A stretch of 20,624 nt of DNA from CAADGY01 sp900696665 (GTDB lineage Bacteria; Acidobacteriota; Terriglobia; Bryobacterales; Bryobacteraceae), in contig JAPSFM010000092.1 in assembly GCA_035063885.1 (NCBI GenBank), forward strand, positions 1 through 20,624. Reading direction: 5' to 3'. Within the stretch, counting starts at the first letter, position 1. Every line of letters starts with the position of its first letter. This document shows, one piece after another, positions 7,724 to 15,398 of this stretch. The position numbers were made by a program, and so were the translations under genes. Under the pieces are notes generated by a model. It saw nothing but the letters and a program-made list of their open reading frames with translations. It was not told the origin of the DNA and did not search any database.

Positions 7724-8863
7724 ATGCACATTTCATCTCCACCCGCGGCGCGCCGCAGTTTCCTGCGAAGACTTCTTGCCTTAGGTGGCTTTTCCACCGC
7801 CGCGCCGGCGGCTTCTCTTGCTCAAAATCAAACTGCCAGAACGCAGCAGTTTGATTATCTCCCACGGTATGCCCGCACGCTCCACTACCAGTCATGGAAA
7901 CAATCCAGTTTCGATCAGACCGGCGGCAACTCGGACCGCTGGCCGATCAAGCCCGGGGAAACGCGCGAAATTTATAATCAGGCCGGGCCGGGCGTGATCT
8001 CACACATCTGGTTCACCATTGCGGCTGCCGGACGGAATCATCTGAAGGAGTTGGTCCTGCGCGCCTATTGGGACGATAACTCCAAACCCAGCGTAGAAGC
8101 GCCCATCGGGGATTTCTTCGGACTGAACCTGGGACAGTATGAGATCTACGAGTCCGCCTACCTGGCGTGTTCGCCGCTACGATCCTTGAACTGCTACTTC
8201 TCGATGCCGTACCGCCGCAGGGCGCGTATGACTGTGGAGAACCAGGGTGCGGATCCGGTGAATTCCTTCTACTCAAATATCGACTTCATGCGAGTAGCTG
8301 CACTGCCGGATGACATTGTCTATTTCCACGCGCAATACCGCCAATGCACTCCCTGCGTCGCTAACAAGGGAGACAAGTTGAACCCGTTGGGCGCGCAAAA
8401 CCACGTCATTCTCGAGACCAAGGGCCGCGGGCACCTGATGGGAGCGACCCTCGGCGTGCTGCTGAATGCCGACGGTTGGATGGGTGAAGGAGACGACATG
8501 ATTTTCGTCGATAACGACACAAAACCCGCGATCGTCGGAACCGGTTCGGAGGACTATTTCCTCGGAAGCTGGAACTTCGGAGGCCGCGACGGCGCCATTC
8601 CCTTCGCGCACAAATACTACGGGGCGCCCATCATCGTCATGCCGGAGCGCACCGGAGGCCGTTACTGCTGCTATCGCTGGCATGGCGACAATCCGGTGAC
8701 GTTCACGCGGTATCTGAAGCATACACTCGAACACGGCCACGCGAACGATCGCGGCGACAACTGGTTTTCGGTGGGCTATTGGTATCAGGACGCTCCATAT
8801 ACGGACTTCCCTCCGCTGCCCCCTGTGCAGTCCCGCATTCCGGAAGTTAAGCTGCCGTCCTAA
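7724..8863 (+). CDS. DUF2961 / GH172-family glycoside hydrolase, Tat-exported
   Basis: A 379-residue protein of the DUF2961 family, which CAZy lists as GH172. Known members act on furanosides (difructose anhydride, arabinofuranosides), usually as trimers of jelly-roll pairs. The ATG at 7724 follows GAGGA (7713-7717); a TTG at 7703 is less likely. The leader ARRSFLRRLLALGGFSTAAPAA has a twin-arginine motif, so export is expected. Family landmarks are GPGVISHIWFTI (88-99), MPYRRRARMTVENQG (161-175), GWMGEGDDMIFVDND (251-265) and GTGSEDYFLGSWNF (272-285). E255 in GEGDD and E276 in SEDYF are 21 residues apart and are the likely acid/base and nucleophile pair, by family analogy. The substrate cannot be read from sequence. 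The ABC ATPase gene begins 8 nt after the stop, so these genes are probably one transcript. Confidence 0.92.
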   Translation: MHISSPPAARRSFLRRLLALGGFSTAAPAASLAQNQTARTQQFDYLPRYARTLHYQSWKQSSFDQTGGNSDRWPIKPGETREIYNQAGPGVISHIWFTIAAAGRNHLKELVLRAYWDDNSKPSVEAPIGDFFGLNLGQYEIYESAYLACSPLRSLNCYFSMPYRRRARMTVENQGADPVNSFYSNIDFMRVAALPDDIVYFHAQYRQCTPCVANKGDKLNPLGAQNHVILETKGRGHLMGATLGVLLNADGWMGEGDDMIFVDNDTKPAIVGTGSEDYFLGSWNFGGRDGAIPFAHKYYGAPIIVMPERTGGRYCCYRWHGDNPVTFTRYLKHTLEHGHANDRGDNWFSVGYWYQDAPYTDFPPLPPVQSRIPEVKLPS

Positions 8864-8871
8864 GCGGTCCG

Positions 8872-9624
8872 ATGAACGGAGCTGCCATCGATATCCGCGA
8901 TCTTCGGAAAACGTATGGCGGCCAGACCGCCGTCGACGGATTGACGCTGACGGTTCCCCGCGGCTCCTTCTTTGGGTTTCTCGGGCCGAACGGAGCGGGG
9001 AAGACGACAACGATACGTATGCTGACCGGCCTGGTGCAGCCGGACGCCGGGTCGGTCGAACTGCTCGGAATGAGCATGCCCGCCCAGGAAATGGAGATCA
9101 AGAGAAAGATAGGACTGGTTCCCGATGAGTCTCTTCTCTTCGATCATCTGACCGGCGGTGAGTTTCTGGAACTGGTAGGACGCCTGTACGGGCTGGATCG
9201 TAAAATCGCCCGTGAGCGCGCGTCCGAGCTGATGGAAATGTTCGATCTGGGTGAGAGCCGGCGTAAACTCATCGCGGAATATTCGAAAGGAATGAGAAAA
9301 CGCGTGGCGATGGCTGGCGCGCTCATACATAAGCCGGAACTGCTGCTGTTGGACGAGCCGTTCGAAGGGGTCGACGCTATGGGCGCCCGGTTCATGAAAG
9401 AGTTGCTCATCGAGCAGGTGAGGAGAGGCACGACGGTTTTTCTGACTTCGCACGTGCTGGAGGTGGTCGAGCGGCTCTGCGACCGCATCGGGATTATTCA
9501 TCATGGGAGGCTTCTCACGCAAGGGGCGATGCGGGATTTGCGGACCGGATCAGAAACACTCGAAGACCTCTTCGTAAGGCTGGTGGGGGGAATAAGGGCT
9601 TCGGAACCCCTGAACTGGTTGTGA
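8872..9624 (+). CDS. ABC transporter ATP-binding protein (ABC-2 export type)
   Basis: A 250-residue cytoplasmic ATPase that should energise the membrane protein encoded 4 nt downstream. Walker A is GPNGAGKTT (38-46), the signature is degenerate (YSKGM, 137-141, in place of LSGGQ), Walker B is LLLLDEP (157-163) with catalytic E162, the D-loop is EGVD, and the switch histidine is H194 in TSHV. The usual Q-loop glutamine is absent: the segment reads GLVPDESLLFDHLT. This is common in the ABC-2 subfamily that includes CcmA- and NatA-like ATPases. The C-terminus (SETLEDLFVRLVGG) is also typical of this subfamily. The ATG at 8872 has only a weak ribosome site and may depend on coupling with the GH172 gene 8 nt upstream. 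Cargo unknown; drug, lipid or polysaccharide export are all possible. Confidence 0.95.
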   Translation: MNGAAIDIRDLRKTYGGQTAVDGLTLTVPRGSFFGFLGPNGAGKTTTIRMLTGLVQPDAGSVELLGMSMPAQEMEIKRKIGLVPDESLLFDHLTGGEFLELVGRLYGLDRKIARERASELMEMFDLGESRRKLIAEYSKGMRKRVAMAGALIHKPELLLLDEPFEGVDAMGARFMKELLIEQVRRGTTVFLTSHVLEVVERLCDRIGIIHHGRLLTQGAMRDLRTGSETLEDLFVRLVGGIRASEPLNWL

Positions 9625-9628
9625 CGCG

Positions 9629-11233
9629 ATGCCTTCGTATGCGCGGGCCATCTTGTGGGCACAATGGCGTGTGCTTTGCAACAGCGTGTCTCGAGACCGC
9701 GGCATCCGCATGTATTTGGTTGCCGCCATCGGAATCTTCTGGTACGGAATGTGGGCGCTTGCCGCCGCGGGTATTGCAATACTGCTATCCGCTCCTTCTC
9801 CTGCTTTCGATCCGGCGGTCGTGCTTTCAAACGGTCTGCTGCTCGCTACGGTGTACTGGCAGGCCACGCCTTTGCTGATGGCCAGTACCGGGGCTTCTCT
9901 GGATGTTTCTCGACTGCTGGTTTACCCCGTCCCTCACCGCGAACTCTTCCTTCTGGAACTGGTATTGCGTGCTCTCACCGGTTTCGAGGTGCTGTTGCTG
10001 GTCGCGGGAACCGCGGCCGGGCTTCTCCTCAACCCGCATATAGCGTGGTGGACCTCGCTGGCGCTCGCCCCGTACGTGGCATTCAACGTGTTCCTGTCCG
10101 CGGGCCTGAGAAGCGCGTTAGTGCGTTTTACCACGAAGCGGCGCATCCGCGAGCTGGTGGTGCTTGTGATGATGCTGGTTGCCGCTCTACCCCAATACAT
10201 CCTATGGAAGGGGGTGCCGGAACCGCTGAAGCGGCAATTTGAGGAAACGCACTCCGTGGCGCTGCCGTGGGCCGCCGCGGGGCGTTTGGCAGCGGGTGAG
10301 GTGTCGATGCCCGCCTGGCTCAGCCTGCTGGGGTGGGTTGTGGCTGCCTTCTTTTTCGGCCGGAGCCAGTTTGAGCGGGGGCTGAGGTCACAAATGGGAA
10401 CGGGTGCGCGAAGAGTCCATGTGTCGCGGATGGACGCTTTGTCCCGCACTGTTTTCGGCCTGTGTTCGCACTTCCTTCGCGACCCCACCGGTGCTTTGGC
10501 CGGCAAGGAGCTGCGCACACTCGCCCGCGCGCCGCGGTTCCGGCTGGTGTTTATCATGGGCTTTTCTTTCGGGCTGTTGATCTGGATTCCCATGCTCTTC
10601 GGCGGAAAGCATGCGCCGGATTCCTTCCTGGCGCAACATTACCTTACTCTCGTGTGCCTCTACGCCATGCTGTTGGTGGGCGAAGTACTATTCTGGAATT
10701 CGTTCGGGTTCGATCGTGCGGCCGTGCAGTTGTATTACGTGACGCCCGTGCGGCCTCGAGCCGTTCTGCTGGCCAAAAACATTGTGGCGGCCGTCATTGT
10801 CCTGCTCGAAGTGACGGCCGTGGTGGTCGTGTGCGTGGCATTGCGGTTTCCCGCATCGGCCCTGGCGATTGCGGAAGCATACGCGGTCACGCTGGTGTAT
10901 TCCGTTTTTCTGATGGCCGGGGGAAATATCAGTGCAACCACGCATGCGCGGCCAGTGAATCCCGAGCACAGTTGGCGGTCTTCTTCAGGAAGCCGGGGTG
11001 CGTTGCTGCTGGTTTTTTACCCGCTGTTGTTTGTTCCGGTTTCACTCGCCTTCGCCGCCCGGTTTGCTTTTGCGAACGAAGCGGCGTTCTGGGTGGTGTT
11101 GCTTCTGATTACGGTTTTTGCGGGTATCGTCTACAGTATCGCGCTCGAATCCGGAGTCGGCGCGCTTCAACACAACCGCGAGCGCCTGATTGCATCGTTG
11201 TCACACTCACCGGGGCTGATCGCGGGAGATTAG
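9629..11233 (+). CDS. ABC-2-type transporter permease, 534 residues
   Basis: A polytopic inner-membrane protein starting 4 nt after the ATPase stop. Hydrophobic segments are visible near residues 29-53, 64-86, 106-134, 139-160, 173-192, 228-243, 305-324, 336-356, 379-406, 412-433, 456-478 and 486-506, so about 11-12 helices. This is twice the six of a basic ABC-2 permease and suggests two fused half-permeases, with the linker around 245-300 (basic, cytoplasmic: RSQFERGLRSQMGTGARR, then LAGKELRTLARAPRF). The KEL(R)TLxR element before a helix recurs in ABC-2 permeases just ahead of a half-domain, which supports the fusion reading. Together with the ATPase it should form a homodimer-like exporter. 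Cargo unknown. The operon ends at the intrinsic terminator just downstream. Confidence 0.9.
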   Translation: MPSYARAILWAQWRVLCNSVSRDRGIRMYLVAAIGIFWYGMWALAAAGIAILLSAPSPAFDPAVVLSNGLLLATVYWQATPLLMASTGASLDVSRLLVYPVPHRELFLLELVLRALTGFEVLLLVAGTAAGLLLNPHIAWWTSLALAPYVAFNVFLSAGLRSALVRFTTKRRIRELVVLVMMLVAALPQYILWKGVPEPLKRQFEETHSVALPWAAAGRLAAGEVSMPAWLSLLGWVVAAFFFGRSQFERGLRSQMGTGARRVHVSRMDALSRTVFGLCSHFLRDPTGALAGKELRTLARAPRFRLVFIMGFSFGLLIWIPMLFGGKHAPDSFLAQHYLTLVCLYAMLLVGEVLFWNSFGFDRAAVQLYYVTPVRPRAVLLAKNIVAAVIVLLEVTAVVVVCVALRFPASALAIAEAYAVTLVYSVFLMAGGNISATTHARPVNPEHSWRSSSGSRGALLLVFYPLLFVPVSLAFAARFAFANEAAFWVVLLLITVFAGIVYSIALESGVGALQHNRERLIASLSHSPGLIAGD

Positions 11234-11270
11234 GTTAAGATTCGAAGTTCGCCGCCAGCGGAAGGGAATG

Positions 11271-11306
11271 GCTGGCCGCGGCCGCCGGCGGCCTTAGCTG
11301 TTTTTT
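11271..11306 (+). terminator. Intrinsic terminator of the ABC operon
   Basis: Stem GCTGGCCGC (11271-11279) pairs with GCGGCC-TT-AGC (11288-11298): nine base pairs with a two-base bulge, 8-nt loop GGCCGCCG, then TG and six T residues (11301-11306). It lies 37 nt past the permease stop. It overlaps the last codons and stop of the convergent DUF47 gene, so the T-tract is coding on the other strand. A second weak stem (11251-11259 with 11271-11279, one mismatch) competes for the same arm. The 11234-11293 gap holds nothing else. Confidence 0.6.
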
Positions 11307-11908
11307 ACGACGACATTCTGCAGGACGTCGGCCACGTCCTCACAGCGGTCGGTGGTGTCCTCCAGAAATTCGTAGATCTCTTTCAGCTTGATGAGCTTGA
11401 TGGGATCCCTCTCGTGTTCGAACAGCTCCTCTACCGCACGCCGTACCAGGTGATCTGCCTTCTCCTCCTGGCGGTTGATCTCAATACAGTGCTGCAGCAA
11501 TTTCTCGTCGCGCTGCAGAGCGTCAAAGGCGCTCTGCAAAGACTGAGCACAGGCATGGACGATTCCGCACAATTCAACCACCTCTGGCGGAATGGGCTCA
11601 ACCCGGTAAGCCACCATACGATGGATGGCGTCTTCAATGCCGTCCAGAACATCGTCAAGATGGGAAGCGAGCGAGTGAATGTCTTCCGGATCGAGAGGTG
11701 TAATGAAAGTCTGGTTCAGGCGGAGGAAAAGATCGTGGATTACTTCATCGCCTTGCTGTTCCAGCTTGGTGATCCGTGCGGCGCACTCTGCCAAATGCGC
11801 ATTACCTGCCTGAGCACCCGCAAGCAACGCCGATGCCGCCTCCAAAATGATGTTCGCCTGACTCAACAGAAGAGCGAAGAATTTTTCTTCGCGGGGCAGG
11901 AATCTCAT
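11294..11908 (-). CDS. DUF47 / PhoU-like phosphate-transport accessory protein
   Basis: A 204-residue, all-helical cytoplasmic protein of the DUF47 family (PF01865). These proteins resemble PhoU and usually partner a low-affinity PiT phosphate permease. Acidic metal-binding signatures are visible: KLEQQGDEVIHDL (48-60), LDPEDIHSLASHLDDVLDGIED (72-93) and EIYEFLEDTTDRCEDVADVL (177-196). The start at the ATG at 11908 is preceded by GAGG four bases upstream. It lies 80 nt after ttcA on the same strand. No pit gene is in the window on either side, since the next gene to the left is convergent. Either the partner permease is elsewhere or the protein works alone. Family call secure, partner unknown. 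Confidence 0.92.
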   Translation of the reverse strand: MRFLPREEKFFALLLSQANIILEAASALLAGAQAGNAHLAECAARITKLEQQGDEVIHDLFLRLNQTFITPLDPEDIHSLASHLDDVLDGIEDAIHRMVAYRVEPIPPEVVELCGIVHACAQSLQSAFDALQRDEKLLQHCIEINRQEEKADHLVRRAVEELFEHERDPIKLIKLKEIYEFLEDTTDRCEDVADVLQNVVVKNS

Positions 11909-11988
11909 AATTCCTCAACGTTCACAGTAGATTCTTTGGAGATCACCATCATCTCATCGGTTTTTCACCAGGGTCAACACGAATGCTG

Positions 11989-12777
11989 CTACGGTTCCAT
12001 TACAATCGGGAACAGCTCTTGCCGTGCTTCCTTAACCCCAGGTTCGCCTTCGATGAAGCGGGGATCCAGCAGCCGGTGCAACTCGATGTTGCCCATGGCC
12101 GCGAGCATTGTTTCTTTCAGGTTCGGATAGTCGCGCTCCAGTTCGCCGAAAAAATCGCGGAGAGAGCGGCGCACAGTCCCGGTCTTCTGGGAACACCCGC
12201 AGGGAACGACGGGCGCCCCCAGGGATTCCGCGCACGCTTTCGTCAATTCTTCGGTCACGAACAGCAGCGGACGGATTAAGCGGAACTCCTTGTCGCGCGA
12301 GTACGCCACAGGTGGAAGTGCGCTAAGCCGGCCGGTAAACAGGGTATTGCGAAGAAAGGATTCGCAGAAATCATCGGCCGTATGACCGAAAGCAATGACA
12401 TTCGCGCCCAGTCCCCGCGCAATCTCGTAGACCGCCCGGCGGCGATAGCGGCTACACAGATCGCATCCATGGCCGGGTTGCTCGTCCAGAAGACGGAAGG
12501 ACGGCTTGTCGCGATAATACGTCCAGGCGACACCACGACTCCGCAAATAATCGCCTATCGGTTCGACGGGCCGCAGGAACTTACCCTGCTCCACCGTAAA
12601 TGCACAGACGGAAAAATCTACTGGCGCGCGCTCTTGGAGCAGCAGCAGCGCATGAAGAAGCGTGAGGGAGTCTTTGCCTCCAGACAGTGCGACCGCGACA
12701 CGATCACCATCCCGGATCATCCGGAAGCGGCCGATCGCCTCACCCACTTTTCGCAGTAATACCTTTTCGAGATCCAA
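11989..12777 (-). CDS. ttcA: TtcA-family tRNA 2-thiocytidine biosynthesis protein
   Basis: A 262-residue PP-loop ATPase, cytoplasmic. TtcA puts sulfur on C32 of certain tRNAs using ATP and an iron-sulfur cluster. The PP-loop is SGGKDS (32-37), and GHTADDFCESFLRN (131-144) is the second conserved block. The cluster ligands are expected to be C105 and C108 (CDLC) plus C193 in VPCGCSQ, matching the three-cysteine pattern of E. coli TtcA. The protein lacks the C-terminal extension of the E. coli enzyme and is shorter. The start is a TTG at 12777; an in-frame stop lies three codons upstream, and the first residues (LEKVLLRKVGEAI) align with the known N-terminal helix, so the TTG is the only sensible start. 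It lies 45 nt after panC. A related TtuA-like thiolase with another target base is the main alternative. Confidence 0.88.
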   Translation of the reverse strand: MDLEKVLLRKVGEAIGRFRMIRDGDRVAVALSGGKDSLTLLHALLLLQERAPVDFSVCAFTVEQGKFLRPVEPIGDYLRSRGVAWTYYRDKPSFRLLDEQPGHGCDLCSRYRRRAVYEIARGLGANVIAFGHTADDFCESFLRNTLFTGRLSALPPVAYSRDKEFRLIRPLLFVTEELTKACAESLGAPVVPCGCSQKTGTVRRSLRDFFGELERDYPNLKETMLAAMGNIELHRLLDPRFIEGEPGVKEARQELFPIVMEP

Positions 12778-12782
12778 ACTCC

Positions 12783-12788
12783 ATTATA
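12783..12788 (-). promoter_or_regulatory. Perfect -10 hexamer (TATAAT) just ahead of ttcA
   Basis: The minus strand reads TATAAT, ending 5 nt before the TTG start of ttcA. No convincing -35 element sits 16-18 nt further up. If used, transcription would begin at about 12776-12777, at the start codon itself, which would make a leaderless ttcA message. The stretch also lacks a well-spaced ribosome site (GGAG is one base from TTG). It could equally be chance, with ttcA expressed from the pan operon. Confidence 0.3.
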
Positions 12789-12822
12789 GGAAGTGGGCCG
12801 CGCCCGCGCCTGTGTTTGCTGG

Positions 12823-13668
12823 TCATTTGGGCGGGCTGCATAACACGTTGTCGATCAGGCGCGTTTCGCCGAGCCACATCGCCGCCGCGGCGCGTACTGG
12901 CCCGCTGATCCGCTCTACCGCTTGCATCCGCTCCGGGTCCACCAGTTCGAGATATTCCACACGGATCAGCGGCTCGCACCCCAGGATCTCCAGGGCAACG
13001 GCCTTCACCTTGTCTGGATCGGTCTCTCCTGCCGCCACCCTTGCCGCGGCTGCGGACAATGCCTGGTACAGCACCGGGGCGGCCGCGCGTTCCCGCGGGT
13101 TCAGGCGCCGGTTCCTCGAACTGATGGCAAGGCCACTGGCGTCGCGTACAGTGGGAACCGGCACGATCTCCACCGGCATGTTCAGATCGGCGGTCATGCG
13201 CCGTATGAGCGCCAGTTGTTGGGCGTCCTTCTCTCCAAAATAGGCGCGCTCCGGTTGAATAATGTGGAACAGCTTTGCGACGACCGTGGCAACTCCCCGG
13301 AAGTGTCCCGGCCGGTAGCGCCCGCACAGCCCGTCCCCAATCTGCGCTACTTCCACCGTGGTCAACGGTGGATCGGGATACATCTCCGCTGCTTCGGGCG
13401 CGAAGACGAAATCGACGCCCCGTGCGGCACAGAACTCCACATCGGCGGCTAGGTCGCGCGGGTATTGCTCATAGTCGCTCGCCTGGTTGAACTGGGTGGG
13501 ATTCACGAAAATGCTGGTTACGACGACAGCCGATTCGCGTCTTGCCGCTTCGATAAGCCTTCCGTGACCGTCATGCAGCGCGCCCATCGTCGGCACAAGC
13601 CCTAACCCGGCGGCGCCGGCGAGCGCTGTGCGGGTTTCGACGATGCCTTTCAAAACCCTGGGTTTCAT
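12823..13668 (-). CDS. panC: Pantothenate synthetase
   Basis: A 281-residue cytoplasmic ligase that joins pantoate and beta-alanine with ATP, the last step of vitamin B5 synthesis. The nucleotidyltransferase motif is PTMGALHDGH (26-35, HxGH form), followed by FVNPTQFNQASDYEQYPR (54-71), CGRYRPGHFRGVATVVAKLF (115-134), FGEKDAQQL (144-152) and VPTVRDASGLAISSRN (171-186). The SSRN stretch corresponds to the KMSKS-like loop. Length is normal. The ATG overlaps the panB stop as ATGA, so translation is probably coupled. No panD is in the window. Confidence 0.97.
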   Translation of the reverse strand: MKPRVLKGIVETRTALAGAAGLGLVPTMGALHDGHGRLIEAARRESAVVVTSIFVNPTQFNQASDYEQYPRDLAADVEFCAARGVDFVFAPEAAEMYPDPPLTTVEVAQIGDGLCGRYRPGHFRGVATVVAKLFHIIQPERAYFGEKDAQQLALIRRMTADLNMPVEIVPVPTVRDASGLAISSRNRRLNPRERAAAPVLYQALSAAAARVAAGETDPDKVKAVALEILGCEPLIRVEYLELVDPERMQAVERISGPVRAAAAMWLGETRLIDNVLCSPPK

Positions 13669-14504
13669 TTCGGCTTTGCTTTAGCCGCCGCTGCCCGGTA
13701 CGTGTGCTCTTCGGTGGGGAACCGGCCCTCGCGGACATCCGCGATGTACTGTTCCGCGGCTTTGCTCATTTCGGCGCCAAGCTCGGCGTATCGCTTCACA
13801 AACGGCGGTGTAAATTCTTCGAACAAGCCGAACGCGTCGTAGTTCACCAGTACCTGTCCATCACAGTGCGGTCCGGCGCCGATACCGATCGTTGGAATCT
13901 CCAGGGATTGCGTGATCGTGCGTGCCACTTCCGGCGGCATCCATTCGAGCACGATGGAGAAGGCGCCCGCTTCCTGAAGCGCGGCCGCTTCCTCCAACAG
14001 GTGCTCCGCCTCCGCTGGACGGGCGCCCACCGGTTTGAATCCGCCGAGCATATGAACCGACTGCGGAATCAGGCCGATATGTCCCATCACCGGAATTCCT
14101 GTCTCCACCAGGCGTCGTACAACCGGCGCCACTACCCGCCCTCCTTCCAGCTTTACCGCTGAGGCGCGGCCCTCCTGTATAAGTCTGCCCGCGTTCCGGA
14201 CCGCTTCCACTTCACCAAGCTGATAGGAGAGGAACGGCATGTCAGCCACCACCAGCGCGCGTTTGGCGCCGTTCGCCACAGCCCGTGTATGGTGAACCAT
14301 AACGTCGAGCGTCACCGGCAGCGTCGTGCTTTCTCCCATAATGACCATGCCGAGCGTGTCACCGACCAGCAGCACATCCACTCCGGCGCGATCCAGTATG
14401 CGGGCCATGGTGGCATCATAGGCGGTCAGCATGGCGATCTTTTCGCCGCGCTTCTTCATCTCCAACAATTCGGGTACGCGGATCTTTATCGGTTTTTCGG
14501 CCAT
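13665..14504 (-). CDS. panB: 3-methyl-2-oxobutanoate hydroxymethyltransferase (ketopantoate hydroxymethyltransferase)
   Basis: A 279-residue cytoplasmic enzyme that makes ketopantoate from alpha-ketoisovalerate and methylene-tetrahydrofolate, the first step of pantoate synthesis. It is a TIM barrel with the expected metal ligands D49 (LLVGDTLGM), D88 (VVADMPF) and E120 (VKLEGG), and catalytic E187 (VLEWMP). GHIGLIPQSVHMLGGFK (141-157) and IPTIGIGAGPHCDGQVLV (203-220) are further family signatures. Length is slightly above E. coli PanB because of a basic, Ala-rich tail (AAAAKAKPK). It starts 5 nt after the DUF2520 stop and overlaps panC by 4 nt, so the three genes form a tight unit. Confidence 0.97.
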   Translation of the reverse strand: MAEKPIKIRVPELLEMKKRGEKIAMLTAYDATMARILDRAGVDVLLVGDTLGMVIMGESTTLPVTLDVMVHHTRAVANGAKRALVVADMPFLSYQLGEVEAVRNAGRLIQEGRASAVKLEGGRVVAPVVRRLVETGIPVMGHIGLIPQSVHMLGGFKPVGARPAEAEHLLEEAAALQEAGAFSIVLEWMPPEVARTITQSLEIPTIGIGAGPHCDGQVLVNYDAFGLFEEFTPPFVKRYAELGAEMSKAAEQYIADVREGRFPTEEHTYRAAAAKAKPK

Positions 14505-14509
14505 CTGAA

Positions 14510-15370
14510 TTAATTCTGCCGCAGCACGCGCTCAAGCGCCATGGCGGCCTCTTCGGGGAGTCCCTGCCGCCTGGCCACCTCGATGGTGGCAACTCCGCAA
14601 GCCCGGTACAACTCACGGACGTCCGGCGGCAGGACTGCGAGGTGGGCCTGCATGGTATCTACGTCTCCGCGTGAGATGGGGCCGGTGAGTGCGCGTTCCG
14701 GCCCGTCCAGCACTGCGTTTTCCAGGCTGGTACGCGCCAGTGGCGCAAGAGCGAGCAGCGCCTGGCCGCGTGGAATCCCAATGCTCTCAAAGACACCGGC
14801 CGCCGTGTCCAGCAGCGTGATCAGATAGTTGCCGGCCATTACCGCCGCGGCATGATAGGCGGCGCGGTTGTTTTCGGCGATGCGCAACGGCCGGCCCTCC
14901 GCCGCGCGGACGAGTTCGTGCGCCCAGCCGAGAGCGGTTTCATCGCCGTCAAGGGCAAAAGCGGCGCCCTGAAGGGCCAGAACGCCCCGCTCGAGATCCG
15001 GAACGGTTTGCAGCGGGTGGAGCGAACCGCAATGCGCGCCGGCCTCTGCCAGCGCCTGTAGCGCCCCCAGGCCGCGTGTGCCGCTGGTATGCAGCGCGAT
15101 GCCTCCGTGCATGGCCGGTACCGCCAGCATCCGCGCGACATCCGGAATGGCCACATCGGAAACTGCAATAAGGATGTGCGTTGCGTGCCGCGGCAGATCG
15201 GAATATCCGACGGCGGCTGTGGTGGGCGAGATCGAGGAAGCAGCGGTGGAAGCGCGTTCGCGGGAACGGCTGGCGACAGCACTTACGGTATAACCGCGTC
15301 TTTGAAACAAACGTCCAAGCGCGCATGCCATGCGCCCGGCGCCCGCAATGGCGATCGTCTTGCTGCTCAA
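14510..15370 (-). CDS. Rossmann-like / DUF2520 protein, probable ketopantoate reductase (PanG-like)
   Basis: A 286-residue NAD(P)-binding protein. The N-terminal Rossmann fold has GAGRMA (10-15) after the first strand (TIAIA). The second half carries the DUF2520 landmarks GSLHPLQT (115-122), AAYHAAAVMAGNYL (170-183) and ALTGPISRGD (227-236). The start is a TTG at 15370; an in-frame stop lies just upstream, and the next methionine would cut off the dinucleotide motif. Context is the best evidence for its role. It lies 5 nt ahead of panB, and panB-panC is missing the middle enzyme, ketopantoate reductase. From memory, PanG, an alternative ketopantoate reductase in Francisella and Enterococcus, is a protein of this general kind encoded with pan genes. 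Domain family confident; the reaction is inferred. Confidence 0.85.
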   Translation of the reverse strand: MSSKTIAIAGAGRMACALGRLFQRRGYTVSAVASRSRERASTAASSISPTTAAVGYSDLPRHATHILIAVSDVAIPDVARMLAVPAMHGGIALHTSGTRGLGALQALAEAGAHCGSLHPLQTVPDLERGVLALQGAAFALDGDETALGWAHELVRAAEGRPLRIAENNRAAYHAAAVMAGNYLITLLDTAAGVFESIGIPRGQALLALAPLARTSLENAVLDGPERALTGPISRGDVDTMQAHLAVLPPDVRELYRACGVATIEVARRQGLPEEAAMALERVLRQN

Positions 15371-15398
15371 CGGGGCATTCTCTCACACCCCGATGCCT

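Noticed and set aside
8273..9010. A 245-codon minus-strand open frame spanning the GH172-ABC junction
   Set aside because: It covers two well-supported plus-strand genes and their junction and shows no domain of its own.
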